Part shown: piece after piece, positions 24,731 to 33,662 of the stretch
Layout: every line of letters begins with the position of its first letter
Position numbering within the stretch: position 1 is the stretch's first letter
Source: Flavobacterium psychrophilum
GTDB taxonomy: Bacteria; Bacteroidota; Bacteroidia; Flavobacteriales; Flavobacteriaceae
Length of the DNA stretch: 61,333 nt
Direction: 5' to 3'
Assembly: GCA_945878515.1 (NCBI GenBank)
Contig: CAMCTL010000002.1
Location: 1 to 61,333, forward strand
Program-made: the position numbers and the translations under genes
The notes under the pieces: model-generated
What the model was told of the DNA's origin: nothing
Seen by the model: only the letters and a program-made list of their open reading frames with translations
Databases searched by the model: none

Positions 24731-26392
24731 ATGATTTATCCCAAAATTCCCCTTGCGCAAAGCGTTATCCAAATTTGTCTTGCCAAAGGAATCAAAAACA
24801 TAGTAATTTCGCCAGGTTCAAGAAACGCTCCGTTAACTATTGGTTTTGTAAACAATCCCGAGTTCAATTGCTACAGTATTGCTGACGAGCGTTGCGCCGC
24901 TTTTTTTGCACTTGGAATTGCCCAACAAATTCAGAAACCAGTTGCGGTGGTTTGCACTTCGGGTTCCGCATTGTTGAATTATTATCCTGCTTTCGCCGAA
25001 GCATTTTACAGTCAAATTCCGCTAATTGTGATTTCGGCTGATAGACCACAAAGCAAGATTGACATTGGCGACGGCCAGACGATCCGTCAAGAAAACGTCT
25101 TCAAAAATCATTCGTTGTATAACGCCAATTTAACGGAAGAAGCAAGCGTTGAAAATGATTTAAAAATCAACAAAGCAATCAACAATGCTTTTGTCAAAAA
25201 AGGTCCAGTTCATATCAATGCACCCTTTGAAGAACCTTTGTATCAAACAGTTTCAGAATTGGATGTTGATACAACAATTTCGACTTTCAAAACATTGGAA
25301 CCGAAGATATCGAATGAAGAATTAATCGAATACGCTACTATTTGGAACAAATCCAAAAAGAAATTAATTCTGGTTGGAGAAAATAAACCCAACGAAATTG
25401 ACACTGAAATCATTGAATCGTTTGCTAAGGACGAATCGGTAATTGTAATGACGGAAACAACTTCTAATTTGCATCATCATTCATTTTTGAATAATATTGA
25501 CACGATTATTACGCCATTTGCCGAGAAAGAATTTAAAGATTTGCAACCCGATATTCTGATTACTTTTGGCGGAATGGTGGTTTCCAAAAGAATAAAATCT
25601 TTTTTAAGAATCTATCAACCAACCCATCATTGGCACATTGATACATTGAGAGCGTATGACACTTATAGTTGTTTGAGCCAACATTTTAAAGTCAATGCCA
25701 ATTTATTTTTCAAACAATTTTTGCCTTTTACCATTCCTATTAAGAGCAATTATTTTTCGACTTTTGATTCAATTGCAAAATTGCGAACCATAAAACATCA
25801 AGAGTATTTGGACAAGATTCCATTTTCGGATTTCAAGGCTTTCGAGAAAATAATACCATCTTTGCCAGAACATTCAATGTTGCATTTGAGCAATAGTTCT
25901 GCCATTCGATATGCGCAATTGTTCGACATAAAACCCTCAATTGAAGTTTTTTGTAATCGCGGAACTAGCGGAATCGATGGAAGCACTTCTACAGCAATTG
26001 GTGCGGCTGTCGCCAATGAACGACCAACGGTTTTAATAGCAGGCGATATTGGTTTTCTTTATGACAGCAACGCTTTGTGGAACCAATATACGCCCAAAAA
26101 CTTCAAGATTATTCTTTTGAATAATGGTGGTGGTGGTATTTTTAGGATTTTACCAGGACATGAAGAAACGCCAGTTTTCAACACCTTTTTTGAAACTTCG
26201 CATTGTTTGACTGCTGAGCAATTAGCCAAAATGTATGGCTTTGAATACAGTATTGCCAGTACAGAATCTAGTTTAGAATCTAGTTTAAAAGCATTGTACA
26301 AGCAAAACGACAAACCTAGTATCTTAGAAGTTTTTACGCCAACCTTGGAAAACGACAAAATCTTGTTGCAGTATTTTAGGGAGTTGGTTTAA
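24731..26392 (+). CDS. menD: 2-succinyl-5-enolpyruvyl-6-hydroxy-3-cyclohexene-1-carboxylate synthase MenD
   Basis: This thiamine-diphosphate enzyme joins 2-oxoglutarate-derived succinyl semialdehyde to isochorismate in menaquinone synthesis. The 553-residue protein shows VISPGSRNAPLTIGF (residues 23-37), IADERCAAFFALG with the catalytic Glu (DER), CTSGSALLNYYPA, the CNRGTSGIDGSTSTAIG block and the ThDP-Mg segment AGDIGFLYDSNALW with ILLNNGGGGIF. It has the full length of the family. It implies that menaquinone is the respiratory quinone, in line with the CcsBA gene. No other men genes are adjacent. Confidence 0.94.
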   Translation: MIYPKIPLAQSVIQICLAKGIKNIVISPGSRNAPLTIGFVNNPEFNCYSIADERCAAFFALGIAQQIQKPVAVVCTSGSALLNYYPAFAEAFYSQIPLIVISADRPQSKIDIGDGQTIRQENVFKNHSLYNANLTEEASVENDLKINKAINNAFVKKGPVHINAPFEEPLYQTVSELDVDTTISTFKTLEPKISNEELIEYATIWNKSKKKLILVGENKPNEIDTEIIESFAKDESVIVMTETTSNLHHHSFLNNIDTIITPFAEKEFKDLQPDILITFGGMVVSKRIKSFLRIYQPTHHWHIDTLRAYDTYSCLSQHFKVNANLFFKQFLPFTIPIKSNYFSTFDSIAKLRTIKHQEYLDKIPFSDFKAFEKIIPSLPEHSMLHLSNSSAIRYAQLFDIKPSIEVFCNRGTSGIDGSTSTAIGAAVANERPTVLIAGDIGFLYDSNALWNQYTPKNFKIILLNNGGGGIFRILPGHEETPVFNTFFETSHCLTAEQLAKMYGFEYSIASTESSLESSLKALYKQNDKPSILEVFTPTLENDKILLQYFRELV

Positions 26393-26572
26393 CAATTTTG
26401 GTTTTTGGTGCCTTAGTCTATTTTAATATTGGTTAGTTTTAAGATTTTTTTTGAGTAACACGTATATTTACCACTGGTATATAAGTAGAACAGAATTGAT
26501 GATGTAAAGATTATTATTGCTTTATTGATCTTTATAAATCAATTATTGCGGTATAATAATTATACAACAAAG
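26393..26572. other. Gene-free spacer with two small dyads
   Basis: No ORF is supported. ATTGAT/AATCAAT near 26523-26542 and the palindrome GTATAAT-A-ATTATAC at 26551-26565 may act as weak termination signals between convergent menD and the small membrane protein gene. Confidence 0.4.
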
Positions 26573-26764
26573 TTAATCCTGAATGTCCTTTTTTCGGTTG
26601 TGCTCTCTTCTTCTCTTTCTCCGATTTTTTCTTCTTCTTATTGATTTTATTTTTTTTATAACCTGTCGGATAATTATAAATAAAATCCCAATAGTTATAA
26701 ATAATAGAAGAATACCTAAACAAATTGTAACCAAATTATCAAAAAATTCATTAAGTCCTGTCAT
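26573..26764 (-). CDS. Small hypothetical membrane protein with basic tail
   Basis: This predicted 63-residue protein from ATG 26764 has one hydrophobic segment (NLVTICLGILLLFITIGILFII) followed by a strongly basic tail (SIRRRKNRRKRRREHNRKK). An upstream in-frame ATG at 26824 would add 20 residues. The order (membrane helix, then positive tail) fits a real single-pass protein with a cytoplasmic tail, but AT-rich sequence can produce this by chance. I recognise no family. It is transcribed toward menD. Confidence 0.4.
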   Translation of the reverse strand: MTGLNEFFDNLVTICLGILLLFITIGILFIIIRQVIKKIKSIRRRKNRRKRRREHNRKKDIQD

Positions 26765-26877
26765 ATTTATAAAAATTTGATGATTAACAACAGTCAAATA
26801 TAAATAAAATAAATATTTTTTCAAATTTTGGCATAAATTTATAAATCAGATTGTTAAGAAGTAGCGCCTATGAATAT

Positions 26878-27222
26878 TCATTTGTGTTCAATTAATTTGT
26901 TGAAATGATTTTCGCCGAAAAGTTTACAGTTTTTGAGTATTTCATCATTCAATATATAGCATTTGAAGATAAATTCTCTTACGGTTTTGCGTTGCCTTAA
27001 TACAGAATTAAGCTGCTTGTTGGGAATTTTTACTATATAACTGGCAGTGATATTTGCGTCGAGTTTGTAATAAGTAGTTAGGTAGCTTTTATTTTCAAAT
27101 ACAGTTGTTGCCATTTTGGAACCAACTGCATTTTCATCAAGTTCGTCCGATTCAAAAATATTTTTTAAATGTTTACTTATTGAATGTAGGCAACTCCAAA
27201 TTTTAATTTCCTTAGTAAACTC
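26878..27222 (-). pseudogene. Open frame without an early start codon: possible decayed hypothetical gene
   Basis: The frame is open for 115 codons (stop at 27223-27225 upstream), but the only ATG (27114) would give just the last 78 residues. The upstream part reads as a plausible protein (WSCLHSISKHLKNIFESDEL), so the gene may have lost its 5' end or use an unusual start. The downstream part has KTVREFIFKCYILNDEILKN. I recognise no family. It may be a relic; the alternative is a short functional 78-residue protein starting at 27114. Confidence 0.4.
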
Positions 27223-27314
27223 TTAATGGTGAAAATGTATTACTTTCACACAAATGCCTGTTGGTACTTTTTAAAAGATAGTTAGTTTATCTGCCGTTTT
27301 GTGCTGGAATAAAA

Positions 27315-27360
27315 CAATTCGTGATAATTCGTGTCCTGAGCGTAGCGAATTTGTGGTAAA
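27315..27360. repeat. ATTCGTG-type dispersed intergenic element
   Basis: The text AATTCGTGATAATTCGTG, followed by a CCTGAGCGTAGCGAATTTGTGG-like segment, looks like a dispersed Flavobacterium intergenic repeat. The remaining bases from 27223 to 27420 show no gene. Confidence 0.5.
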
Positions 27361-27420
27361 GTTTATATTGTAAAAATTTGTGACTTTTTGATACGGCAAA
27401 AAACTTCTTTGAAATCTCCG

Positions 27421-27428
27421 TACCTTTG
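27421..27428 (+). promoter_or_regulatory. -7 box of the cvfB-like gene
   Basis: TACCTTTG (followed by CA) is a strong match to TAnnTTTG and lies 23 bases before the ATG at 27452. The -33 region is poor. Confidence 0.55.
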
Positions 27429-27451
27429 CATTTTACAAATTAGAAGAAATA

Positions 27452-28306
27452 ATGATTGAAATAGGAAAATACAACACGCTCACCATATTAAGAGATACTA
27501 AAGTCGGATTGTTTTTGGGAAATCCTGAAAAAGATCCCGAAGGAATTCACGACATATTGTTACCCAATAAATATGTGCCCAAAGAATGGGAAATAGGCGA
27601 GGAGATGATTGTTTTTGTATATTTAGATCACGAAGAACGCCCTGTGGCTACAACATTAGAACCTTATATTTTGTTGAATGAATTTGCACTTTTAAGGGTA
27701 AATTATGTCAATCAGGTCGGTGCTTTTATGGATTGGGGAATGGAAAAAGACATTCTCGTTCCATTTAAAGAGCAAGCTCGCCCAATGGAAAAAGGTAAAC
27801 GCTATTTAGTGTATTTGTATTTGGATGAAAAAACCAAACGTTTGGTAGCTTCCAGCAAAACCAACCAGTTTTTGAAAAATGATAATCTAACTGTCGAAAA
27901 AGGCGAAGAAGTCGATTTAATCGTTTCTCACATCACCGAATTGGGAATTAATGTTATCATAAACGAGCAGCACAAAGGTTTGTTATATAAAGATGAGGTT
28001 TACGATGATGCCATCCGAACTGGAGACCGATTGCGAGGCTACATCAAAACCATTCGTCCTGACAATAAAATTGATGTTTCGCTCCAAATACAAGGTTATC
28101 AAAACATAGAACCCAATGCTGAAAAAATACTCGATGAATTGCGCGCCAGCCGAGGCTTTTTACGTTTAACGGACAATTCTCATCCCGAAGACATTAAGAC
28201 TATCTTGAAAATGAGCAAGAAAACCTTCAAGAAAGCCATTGGTGCTTTGTATAAAGAAAAGCTTATCGAAATTAAGGAAGACGGCATTTATTTAGTAAAA
28301 GAATAA
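27452..28306 (+). CDS. cvfB: CvfB-like S1 RNA-binding protein
   Basis: This 284-residue cytoplasmic protein has tandem S1-type beta barrels and a C-terminal winged helix, the architecture of the CvfB/YitL family that binds RNA. The N-terminal barrel region contains FLGNPEKDPEGIHDILLPNKYVP; the second begins VNQVGAFMDWGMEKDILVPF; a third shows LGINVIINEQHKGLLYKDEV. The winged helix (about 235-282) contains DIKTILKMSKKTFKKAIGAL and GIYLV. Its role is probably post-transcriptional regulation; targets are unknown. It is followed closely by the pterin dehydratase gene (31 bases to its preferred start), so the two may be co-transcribed. Confidence 0.85.
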   Translation: MIEIGKYNTLTILRDTKVGLFLGNPEKDPEGIHDILLPNKYVPKEWEIGEEMIVFVYLDHEERPVATTLEPYILLNEFALLRVNYVNQVGAFMDWGMEKDILVPFKEQARPMEKGKRYLVYLYLDEKTKRLVASSKTNQFLKNDNLTVEKGEEVDLIVSHITELGINVIINEQHKGLLYKDEVYDDAIRTGDRLRGYIKTIRPDNKIDVSLQIQGYQNIEPNAEKILDELRASRGFLRLTDNSHPEDIKTILKMSKKTFKKAIGALYKEKLIEIKEDGIYLVKE

Positions 28307-28337
28307 CTTTTAATTGTTTTATAACATTAATTTAAAA

Positions 28338-28619
28338 ATGGAAAAGTTAAATGACCAAGAAATTCAGAACAATATGGGGGCAATAGATTCGGCTTGGGTA
28401 CTGAAAGACAGCTTCCTTCATCGCGAATTTCTTTTTAAAGATTTTGTTGAAGCGTTTTCTTTTATGACCGCTGTAGCTTTATGTGCTGAAAAGTCATCGC
28501 ATCATCCCAATTGGAACAATGTTTATAACAAAGTGATTATTGATCTCAATACGCACGATGCCGGCGGAATTACAGCTAAAGATTTTGGTCTAGCCAAAGC
28601 AATAGATAAATTAATTTGA
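28338..28619 (+). CDS. phhB: Pterin-4a-carbinolamine dehydratase
   Basis: This enzyme dehydrates 4a-hydroxytetrahydropterin to recycle the cofactor of aromatic amino-acid hydroxylases. The ATG at 28338 gives 93 residues, close to the family length; an in-frame ATG at 28314 would add eight. The active-site motif [11 protein letters not shown] with the paired His, then [17 protein letters not shown], is diagnostic. It follows the cvfB-like gene on the same strand. Related proteins also occur near Moco genes, but here the Moco operon is 22 kb away. Confidence 0.9.
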   Translation: MEKLNDQEIQNNMGAIDSAWVLKDSFLHREFLFKDFVEAFSFMTAVALCAEKSSHHPNWNNVYNKVIIDLNTHDAGGITAKDFGLAKAIDKLI

Positions 28620-29123
28620 GAATATTCATGTTACAAGTGTTCCAGTATTAACTAATATTTTGAACTTAATTAAAGGAAAAAATAATTCTGTACCAATTAA
28701 ATTTTAAAATTTTGTCGCAGTATCAAAATAAGCAATAGCATTCTAACACTGCTGATTTCCTCAATCTTGTTTGACTTTCCGTTTGTCCTATAGATCATTC
28801 CTGTACCAATAACAATTATCTATTTTGTCATTCGATTAACAGCAGAAAACGCATAAAAGGGAGCAAATAATTTCATTTTTTCCGCCTGTTGCTTTTGTTA
28901 TATTCTTCCACGGCGAAATGAAAAGGCGAAGCACAATCGGTCTACCAACTGGTAGTATTTTTATTCATTATTCAGAAAGCACATCAAATTTATAAAGTGG
29001 CCATTCAAGAACTTATTTTAGGATTTTTATTTTGAGGTTAACTATTGAGTTAAAATCATAACTTTTATATAACACCTAAAAAAATGGAATTAGAAACTGA
29101 AATTTTAGATTTGCAAAAATTGA
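28620..29123. other. About 500 bases with no supported gene
   Basis: No ORF longer than a few dozen codons, terminator or clear promoter is seen. Near the end, 29084-29130 encodes in another frame a short plausible N-terminus (MELETEILDLQKLIEEYDK) that runs into the LRR gene start; this could be a relic of another gene's beginning. Confidence 0.4.
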
Positions 29124-31712
29124 TTGAAGAATATGATAAAGTATGTTATACTATTTATTGCTTTAGTAAGCAATTCTTTGACGGCACAAAAAATAATTTT
29201 TGCTGATGCTGCTTTTAAATCTATATTGCTAACATCTAGCAGTACAATTGCTGTTGCCCGAAATTTATCAGATGATTACTTTGCAATTGACAATAACAAT
29301 AATGGTGAAATAGAAGTTCAGGAAGCTGCAGAAGTAGCCCATTTAGAAGTAAACGACGCATCAATTGGCTCTTTAGCTGGTATTGAAAATTTTACAAATC
29401 TTGTTTCTTTACAATGTAGTAACAATCAAATTAGTAATTTAAACATTGGTAGTTTAAAAAAATTAATTGATTTAAATTGCAATGGCAATGTACTTACAGC
29501 GCTTTCTATTACAGGCGCAAGCAGTCTTGAGAATTTGTATTGTCAATCGAATTTGTTGGAATCACTAGATGCTTCTAACTTAACCAATTTGATTGTTCTA
29601 GAATGTAGTCAGAACAAACTAAAATCATTGGTTTTAGTCGGATTAACTAAGCTTCAATCGTTAGTTTGCAGCGGGAATACTTTGACATCCTTGAATTTAA
29701 ACGATTTGGCCAACCTTGTAACATTTGAATGCAGCAACAATAACATTACGACATTTGACTTTAGTAAAATAGTCAATATTGAAACACTGAGTTGCAGCTA
29801 TAACCAATTGTCTACATTGGATGTTTCTACTTTAGTTGATCTCTATAATTTTGATTGTACAGATAATCAATTGGCAACCATAAACGTGGCTGGGCTGAGT
29901 AGGCTAAGCTATTTTAATTGCAGTAATAATGCTATTACTAATTTAAGCATTAATAGTTTGTTTTCCTTAAACAATTTGAATTGTAGAAATAACGATTTAA
30001 AATCGCTAAATGTTGCGGGTTTAGCAAAACTTAAAGTTTTGGATTGTTCAAGAAATCAAATCACCTCACTTGAACTTTTCGGATTAACTAGTTTGCAAAC
30101 TTTATTTTGTACAGATAACCAATTAAAAGTACTAAATGCGAACAACCAGCCAGCATTTCAATCATTAGAGATGTCAAATAATTTGCTAATTGAACTGTCT
30201 ATCAAAAACGGCAGTAATGAAGGTGAAGGATTTTTGGCGTTATCAGGAAATCCTACATTAAGATATATTTGTGCAGACGAAGCTGAAACTAATTATGTAT
30301 TAGAACAAGTTGAAATGAATAATTATAGCAATGTGGAAGTAAATAGCTATTGTAGTTTTTTTATTGGTGGTTATACAAATATTATAGAAGGACAAAATAA
30401 ACTTGATACAAACTCGAATGGATGTGACCAATTGGACAGCAATTTTCCTTATTTAAAACTGAATATTACCGATGATTCATCTACAACGGTTACCATTGTT
30501 CCAGATCAGTCGGGTGCTTACTCTTATGGCGTAAAGGCTGGCTCTTATACCATAACACCCATATTAGAAAATCCAAATTATTATACTATCTCGCCTGCAA
30601 CTGCTTCAGTCGTTTTTAATAATGTTTATAGTCCTTTTTCGGCTGATTTTTGTATCAGCACTAAGGGTACTTTTAGAGATTTAGAAGTTATTATTTTACC
30701 GTTAGATAGTCCACAAAGTAATTTGGAAAGCAAATACAAAATAATTTTTAAAAATAAGGGTACTGTAGCACAATCTGGTGCTGTAAAATTAATGTTTGAC
30801 GCTACTGCTTTAAATCTAATTGCAGCGAATCCAGATATTACTTCTCAAAGTGCTGGTGTTTTGAATTGGAATTTCACGAATTTGCTTCCGCAGGAAACCC
30901 AATCAATACTTGTTAGCTTTAAAGTAAATTCAGTTGTAAAAGCTGGTTATTCTTTGAATTACAGCGTGAACATTACAAATACTACAGATGCAACACCATT
31001 TGATAATAATCATGAATTAAGACAGACCGTTGTAAATTCACCAATTTCCAATTCAAAAATTTGTTTGCAAGGCAATTCTATTTCGACTTCAAAAGTGGGC
31101 GATTATTTGTATTATGTGGTTCGTTTTGAGAACACTGGAAATTCCGCAGTAACAAGTTTAGTTGTAAAAGACCTTATAGATATTTCAAAATTTGATATTA
31201 GCACACTAGTTCCTATTGATGGAAGTCAAACTTTCTCCACAATAATTTCAAATAATGCAACGGTAGAATTTATTTTTGAAAACATTAATTTGTCATTTGA
31301 TAATGGCAATAACATTGGTTATGTGGTATTTAAAATTAAGACATTGGCTAATTTAGAAAATGATGCCGTGATAACAAATGTAGCCAATATTTACTTTGAT
31401 TACAACGAGCCGATTCTTACAAATACCGCTTCAACGAGTGTTCAAAATTTAAAGATTCAAGATAATTTATTGTATGAACCAGTAATTGTTTATCCAAACC
31501 CTGTGAAAAACATATTAAACATTCAAGATAATAACCAAATTGTAATTAGTTCTATAAATATATACAATTTACTTGGTCAGTTGGTTCAAACCCAATTTAA
31601 TTCTGATGGAAGCATAAAATCAATAGATGTTTCTACACTCAAAAAAGGCTTGTATTTCATAAGAATAAATGCAGAATCAGGAAGTACAATATCTAAATTT
31701 TTAAAGGAATAG
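29124..31712 (+). CDS. Secreted leucine-rich-repeat protein with T9SS type A sorting domain
   Basis: This is an 862-residue surface or secreted protein. A TTG start at 29124 gives MKNMIKYVILFIALVSNSLTAQ, a good signal peptide; ATG 29133 is the alternative. A leader domain with a calcium-like stretch (DNNNNGEIEVQEA) precedes about fourteen 21-residue leucine-rich repeats (about 85-375), with the pattern L-CSNNQL--L----L--L, each with a conserved Cys. The middle (about 430-770) is Ig/DUF11-like with the FENTGNSAVTSLVVKDLID motif. The C-terminus (about 785-862) is a type A sorting signal: VIVYPNPVKN, INIYNLLGQLV, LKKGLYFIRI. It is probably exported by T9SS and involved in adhesion; the ligand is unknown. 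Confidence 0.9.
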   Translation: MKNMIKYVILFIALVSNSLTAQKIIFADAAFKSILLTSSSTIAVARNLSDDYFAIDNNNNGEIEVQEAAEVAHLEVNDASIGSLAGIENFTNLVSLQCSNNQISNLNIGSLKKLIDLNCNGNVLTALSITGASSLENLYCQSNLLESLDASNLTNLIVLECSQNKLKSLVLVGLTKLQSLVCSGNTLTSLNLNDLANLVTFECSNNNITTFDFSKIVNIETLSCSYNQLSTLDVSTLVDLYNFDCTDNQLATINVAGLSRLSYFNCSNNAITNLSINSLFSLNNLNCRNNDLKSLNVAGLAKLKVLDCSRNQITSLELFGLTSLQTLFCTDNQLKVLNANNQPAFQSLEMSNNLLIELSIKNGSNEGEGFLALSGNPTLRYICADEAETNYVLEQVEMNNYSNVEVNSYCSFFIGGYTNIIEGQNKLDTNSNGCDQLDSNFPYLKLNITDDSSTTVTIVPDQSGAYSYGVKAGSYTITPILENPNYYTISPATASVVFNNVYSPFSADFCISTKGTFRDLEVIILPLDSPQSNLESKYKIIFKNKGTVAQSGAVKLMFDATALNLIAANPDITSQSAGVLNWNFTNLLPQETQSILVSFKVNSVVKAGYSLNYSVNITNTTDATPFDNNHELRQTVVNSPISNSKICLQGNSISTSKVGDYLYYVVRFENTGNSAVTSLVVKDLIDISKFDISTLVPIDGSQTFSTIISNNATVEFIFENINLSFDNGNNIGYVVFKIKTLANLENDAVITNVANIYFDYNEPILTNTASTSVQNLKIQDNLLYEPVIVYPNPVKNILNIQDNNQIVISSINIYNLLGQLVQTQFNSDGSIKSIDVSTLKKGLYFIRINAESGSTISKFLKE

Positions 31713-32132
31713 TTTTTATGCTGAACGGCAAAATCCAATCGATAAATGTGTTGTTTTGTTTAACGTTTTATGATAATTTTAATAAGCAAATACTAAGATT
31801 TTAATTGAGATGCAATAACGATGGTTTAAAGTTAGTATTTTTCATTACCAATTAAAAAATTGATATTTTTTACTTTTAAGCAAGTATTTAAAAGCGATGA
31901 TTGAAAGCAAAATAAGCACAAATTTCAAAGATTAGACAGATTTTGTATGTAAAAAACGCATTGATTGTTATTGATTTTAAGATTACTAAAAAATAAATAA
32001 ATGTACTTCACAAAAATTCGACAAAAAATCTGTTTAATCAATAAAATCTGTTTCGATTTTTTTTTATTTCTTAATAGTTACTTGATATTTAGTATTTTCA
32101 GTAACCAAATAATTTTTTTTTCAATAATTTAT
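31713..32132. other. Gene-free AT-rich spacer
   Basis: There is no coding frame, hairpin terminator or long repeat that I can support between the LRR gene and the promoter box of the DUF547 gene. Confidence 0.45.
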
Positions 32133-32140
32133 TACATTTG
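32133..32140 (+). promoter_or_regulatory. -7 box upstream of the DUF547-like gene
   Basis: TACATTTG matches TAnnTTTG and lies 44 bases before the ATG at 32185. The -33 region is poor. Confidence 0.5.
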
Positions 32141-32184
32141 TATATACTAGATTACCTAAATAACCAACTAAACAAAACACAAAA

Positions 32185-32622
32185 ATGACTAATTATTACA
32201 TCAATCTGTCTGAAAGAATTTTAGCACAAGCAAAATTGGGCGAAGATTCTACATCACTTAGAAAGGAGTTGTATTATATGAGAATGAACGGTATTGAAAG
32301 TAAACTCGATACTGACGAATTAAAGACTCATTTTTGGGTAAATATTTATGATGCATACCTCTTAATTATGATAAGTGAAAATGTTGACCCTAAGAAAGTT
32401 TTTAAATTAAAGCGCATCAAATTTTCACATTGTCTGCTCTCATTAAATGATATAGAATATGGAATTCTTAGAAAAAAGAAATTCAACCTATTGTTCAAAA
32501 ACTTTTACAATCCATTTTATCCGGCGTTTATCAATAGATTAGCCGTTGAAAATGTAGATAACGTAAGGCATATTAACTTAGACAAAAGCATTCTTGAAAC
32601 AGCAACCACAAGAAAATCCTAA
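32185..32622 (+). pseudogene. C-terminally truncated DUF547-family gene
   Basis: This 145-residue product matches the start of DUF547 proteins: THFWVNIYDAYLLIMI, then LNDIEYGILRKKKFNLLF and a VENVDNVR segment. In the family this is followed by the most conserved part (a RIHFALNCGAxSCP-type motif) and about 80-100 more residues. Here the sequence goes from VDNVR directly to HINLDKSILETATTRKS and stops. That tail resembles a later part of the domain, suggesting an internal deletion and a premature end. It may be a decaying gene, though it keeps a promoter-like box. Full DUF547 proteins average roughly 230-260 residues. The function of the family is unknown. Confidence 0.6.
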
Positions 32623-32761
32623 AATTATACTGATGTGCCGCAAATTCTAAAACAAAAATATATTTTACAATATAAAAAATATATCTTTACATCTTAATAT
32701 TTGCGAAATAGATTTGCTGATGATTGCGGTTCATGCAGCTATTTTAATTTTCAACTTAAAA

Positions 32762-32777
32762 ACTGTAATTTTACAGT
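32762..32777. promoter_or_regulatory. Perfect 16-bp dyad upstream of wza
   Basis: ACTGTAA-TT-TTACAGT is an operator-like inverted repeat about 127 bases before the wza start. No regulator can be named. Confidence 0.35.
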
Positions 32778-32789
32778 CAATTAACATCT

Positions 32790-32810
32790 AAATCAGCTGT
32801 TGATTTTTTT
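32790..32810 (+). terminator. Weak terminator or attenuator before wza
   Basis: AAATCA and TGATTT form a 6-bp stem around a 5-base loop, followed by a run of T. It could end the DUF547 transcript or attenuate transcription into wza. The remaining bases from 32623 to 32903 show no gene. Confidence 0.4.
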
Positions 32811-32903
32811 AGTTTTTAATATAGTTTATTGGATTTTTTTGCAAAACCTGTACTATTGATAATGCAATTAAGTTCAAATCGGCCCAAATAATAATATACT
32901 ACA

Positions 32904-33653
32904 ATGCACATAATACAAACTAGATTTATTGCGCTTTTTTTCGGGATTTTGCTTTTTAGCTCTTGTGCTTTAAAAAAAGATGTATTGTATTTTAATGACA
33001 TTAATAATGAGGAAAATGACAAAACTGTTTTATCCGAAAGTAAAATTCAAGTAGATGATATCTTAAGCATAATAATATCATCAAGCTCAACTGATTTAGC
33101 TTCTATATATAATATTAGTCAGTCAAGTTCTGCTATTAATAATGGTTATTTAGTTACTTTGAACGGTACAATTAATTTGCCAATTTTAGGAAAAATTAAA
33201 GCAGAAAATTTGACGGCGGCAGAGCTAGAGTTATTTTTAGTAAATAAATTAATTGGTGAAAAACATTTGCTAAACCCAACAGTAACAGTTCGTTTGTTAA
33301 ATGCCAAGTTTACCATTCTAGGTGAAGTTAAAAATCCTGGTACATATACTTTTAATGAGCAAAATATTAGCTTACTTCAGGCTTTAGGCTATGCTGGAGA
33401 TTTAACAATTAATGGTAAACGCAAAGATATTCTAATCATTCGCGAAGAAGACCATAAAAGGACTTATGTTACTATTGACTTAACATCAAAAAAATGGTTT
33501 CAATCGCCATATTATTACATAAAATCCAATGATGTAATTTATGTCAACCCTAATGGACCAAAAGTTACCTCAGCAGGATATCTTTCTAATTTGAATGGCT
33601 TATTAGCGATTGTTTCAATTGCATTAACATCAATTTTTTTATTAACAAGATAA
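32904..33653 (+). CDS. wza: Outer-membrane polysaccharide export lipoprotein Wza
   Basis: This 249-residue protein of the Wza/polysaccharide biosynthesis-export family is expected to form the outer-membrane exit channel for capsule or exopolysaccharide. The lipoprotein signal ends at FSSC (Cys21). The N-terminal PES domain has VDDILSIIISSSS and LVTLNGTINLPILGKI, followed by an SLBB domain with RLLNAKFTILGEVKNPGTYTF. A C-terminal hydrophobic helix (LAIVSIALTSIFLL) is usual in Bacteroidota members. It is directly followed by wzc and begins the surface polysaccharide locus. Confidence 0.9.
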   Translation: MHIIQTRFIALFFGILLFSSCALKKDVLYFNDINNEENDKTVLSESKIQVDDILSIIISSSSTDLASIYNISQSSSAINNGYLVTLNGTINLPILGKIKAENLTAAELELFLVNKLIGEKHLLNPTVTVRLLNAKFTILGEVKNPGTYTFNEQNISLLQALGYAGDLTINGKRKDILIIREEDHKRTYVTIDLTSKKWFQSPYYYIKSNDVIYVNPNGPKVTSAGYLSNLNGLLAIVSIALTSIFLLTR

Positions 33654-33662
33654 GTACTCCCA

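Noticed and set aside
26532..26780. Short ORFs on both strands overlapping the small basic membrane protein
   Set aside because: They are out-of-frame shadows in AT-rich, Lys/Arg-rich sequence; only the frame with a clean membrane helix and charged tail was kept.
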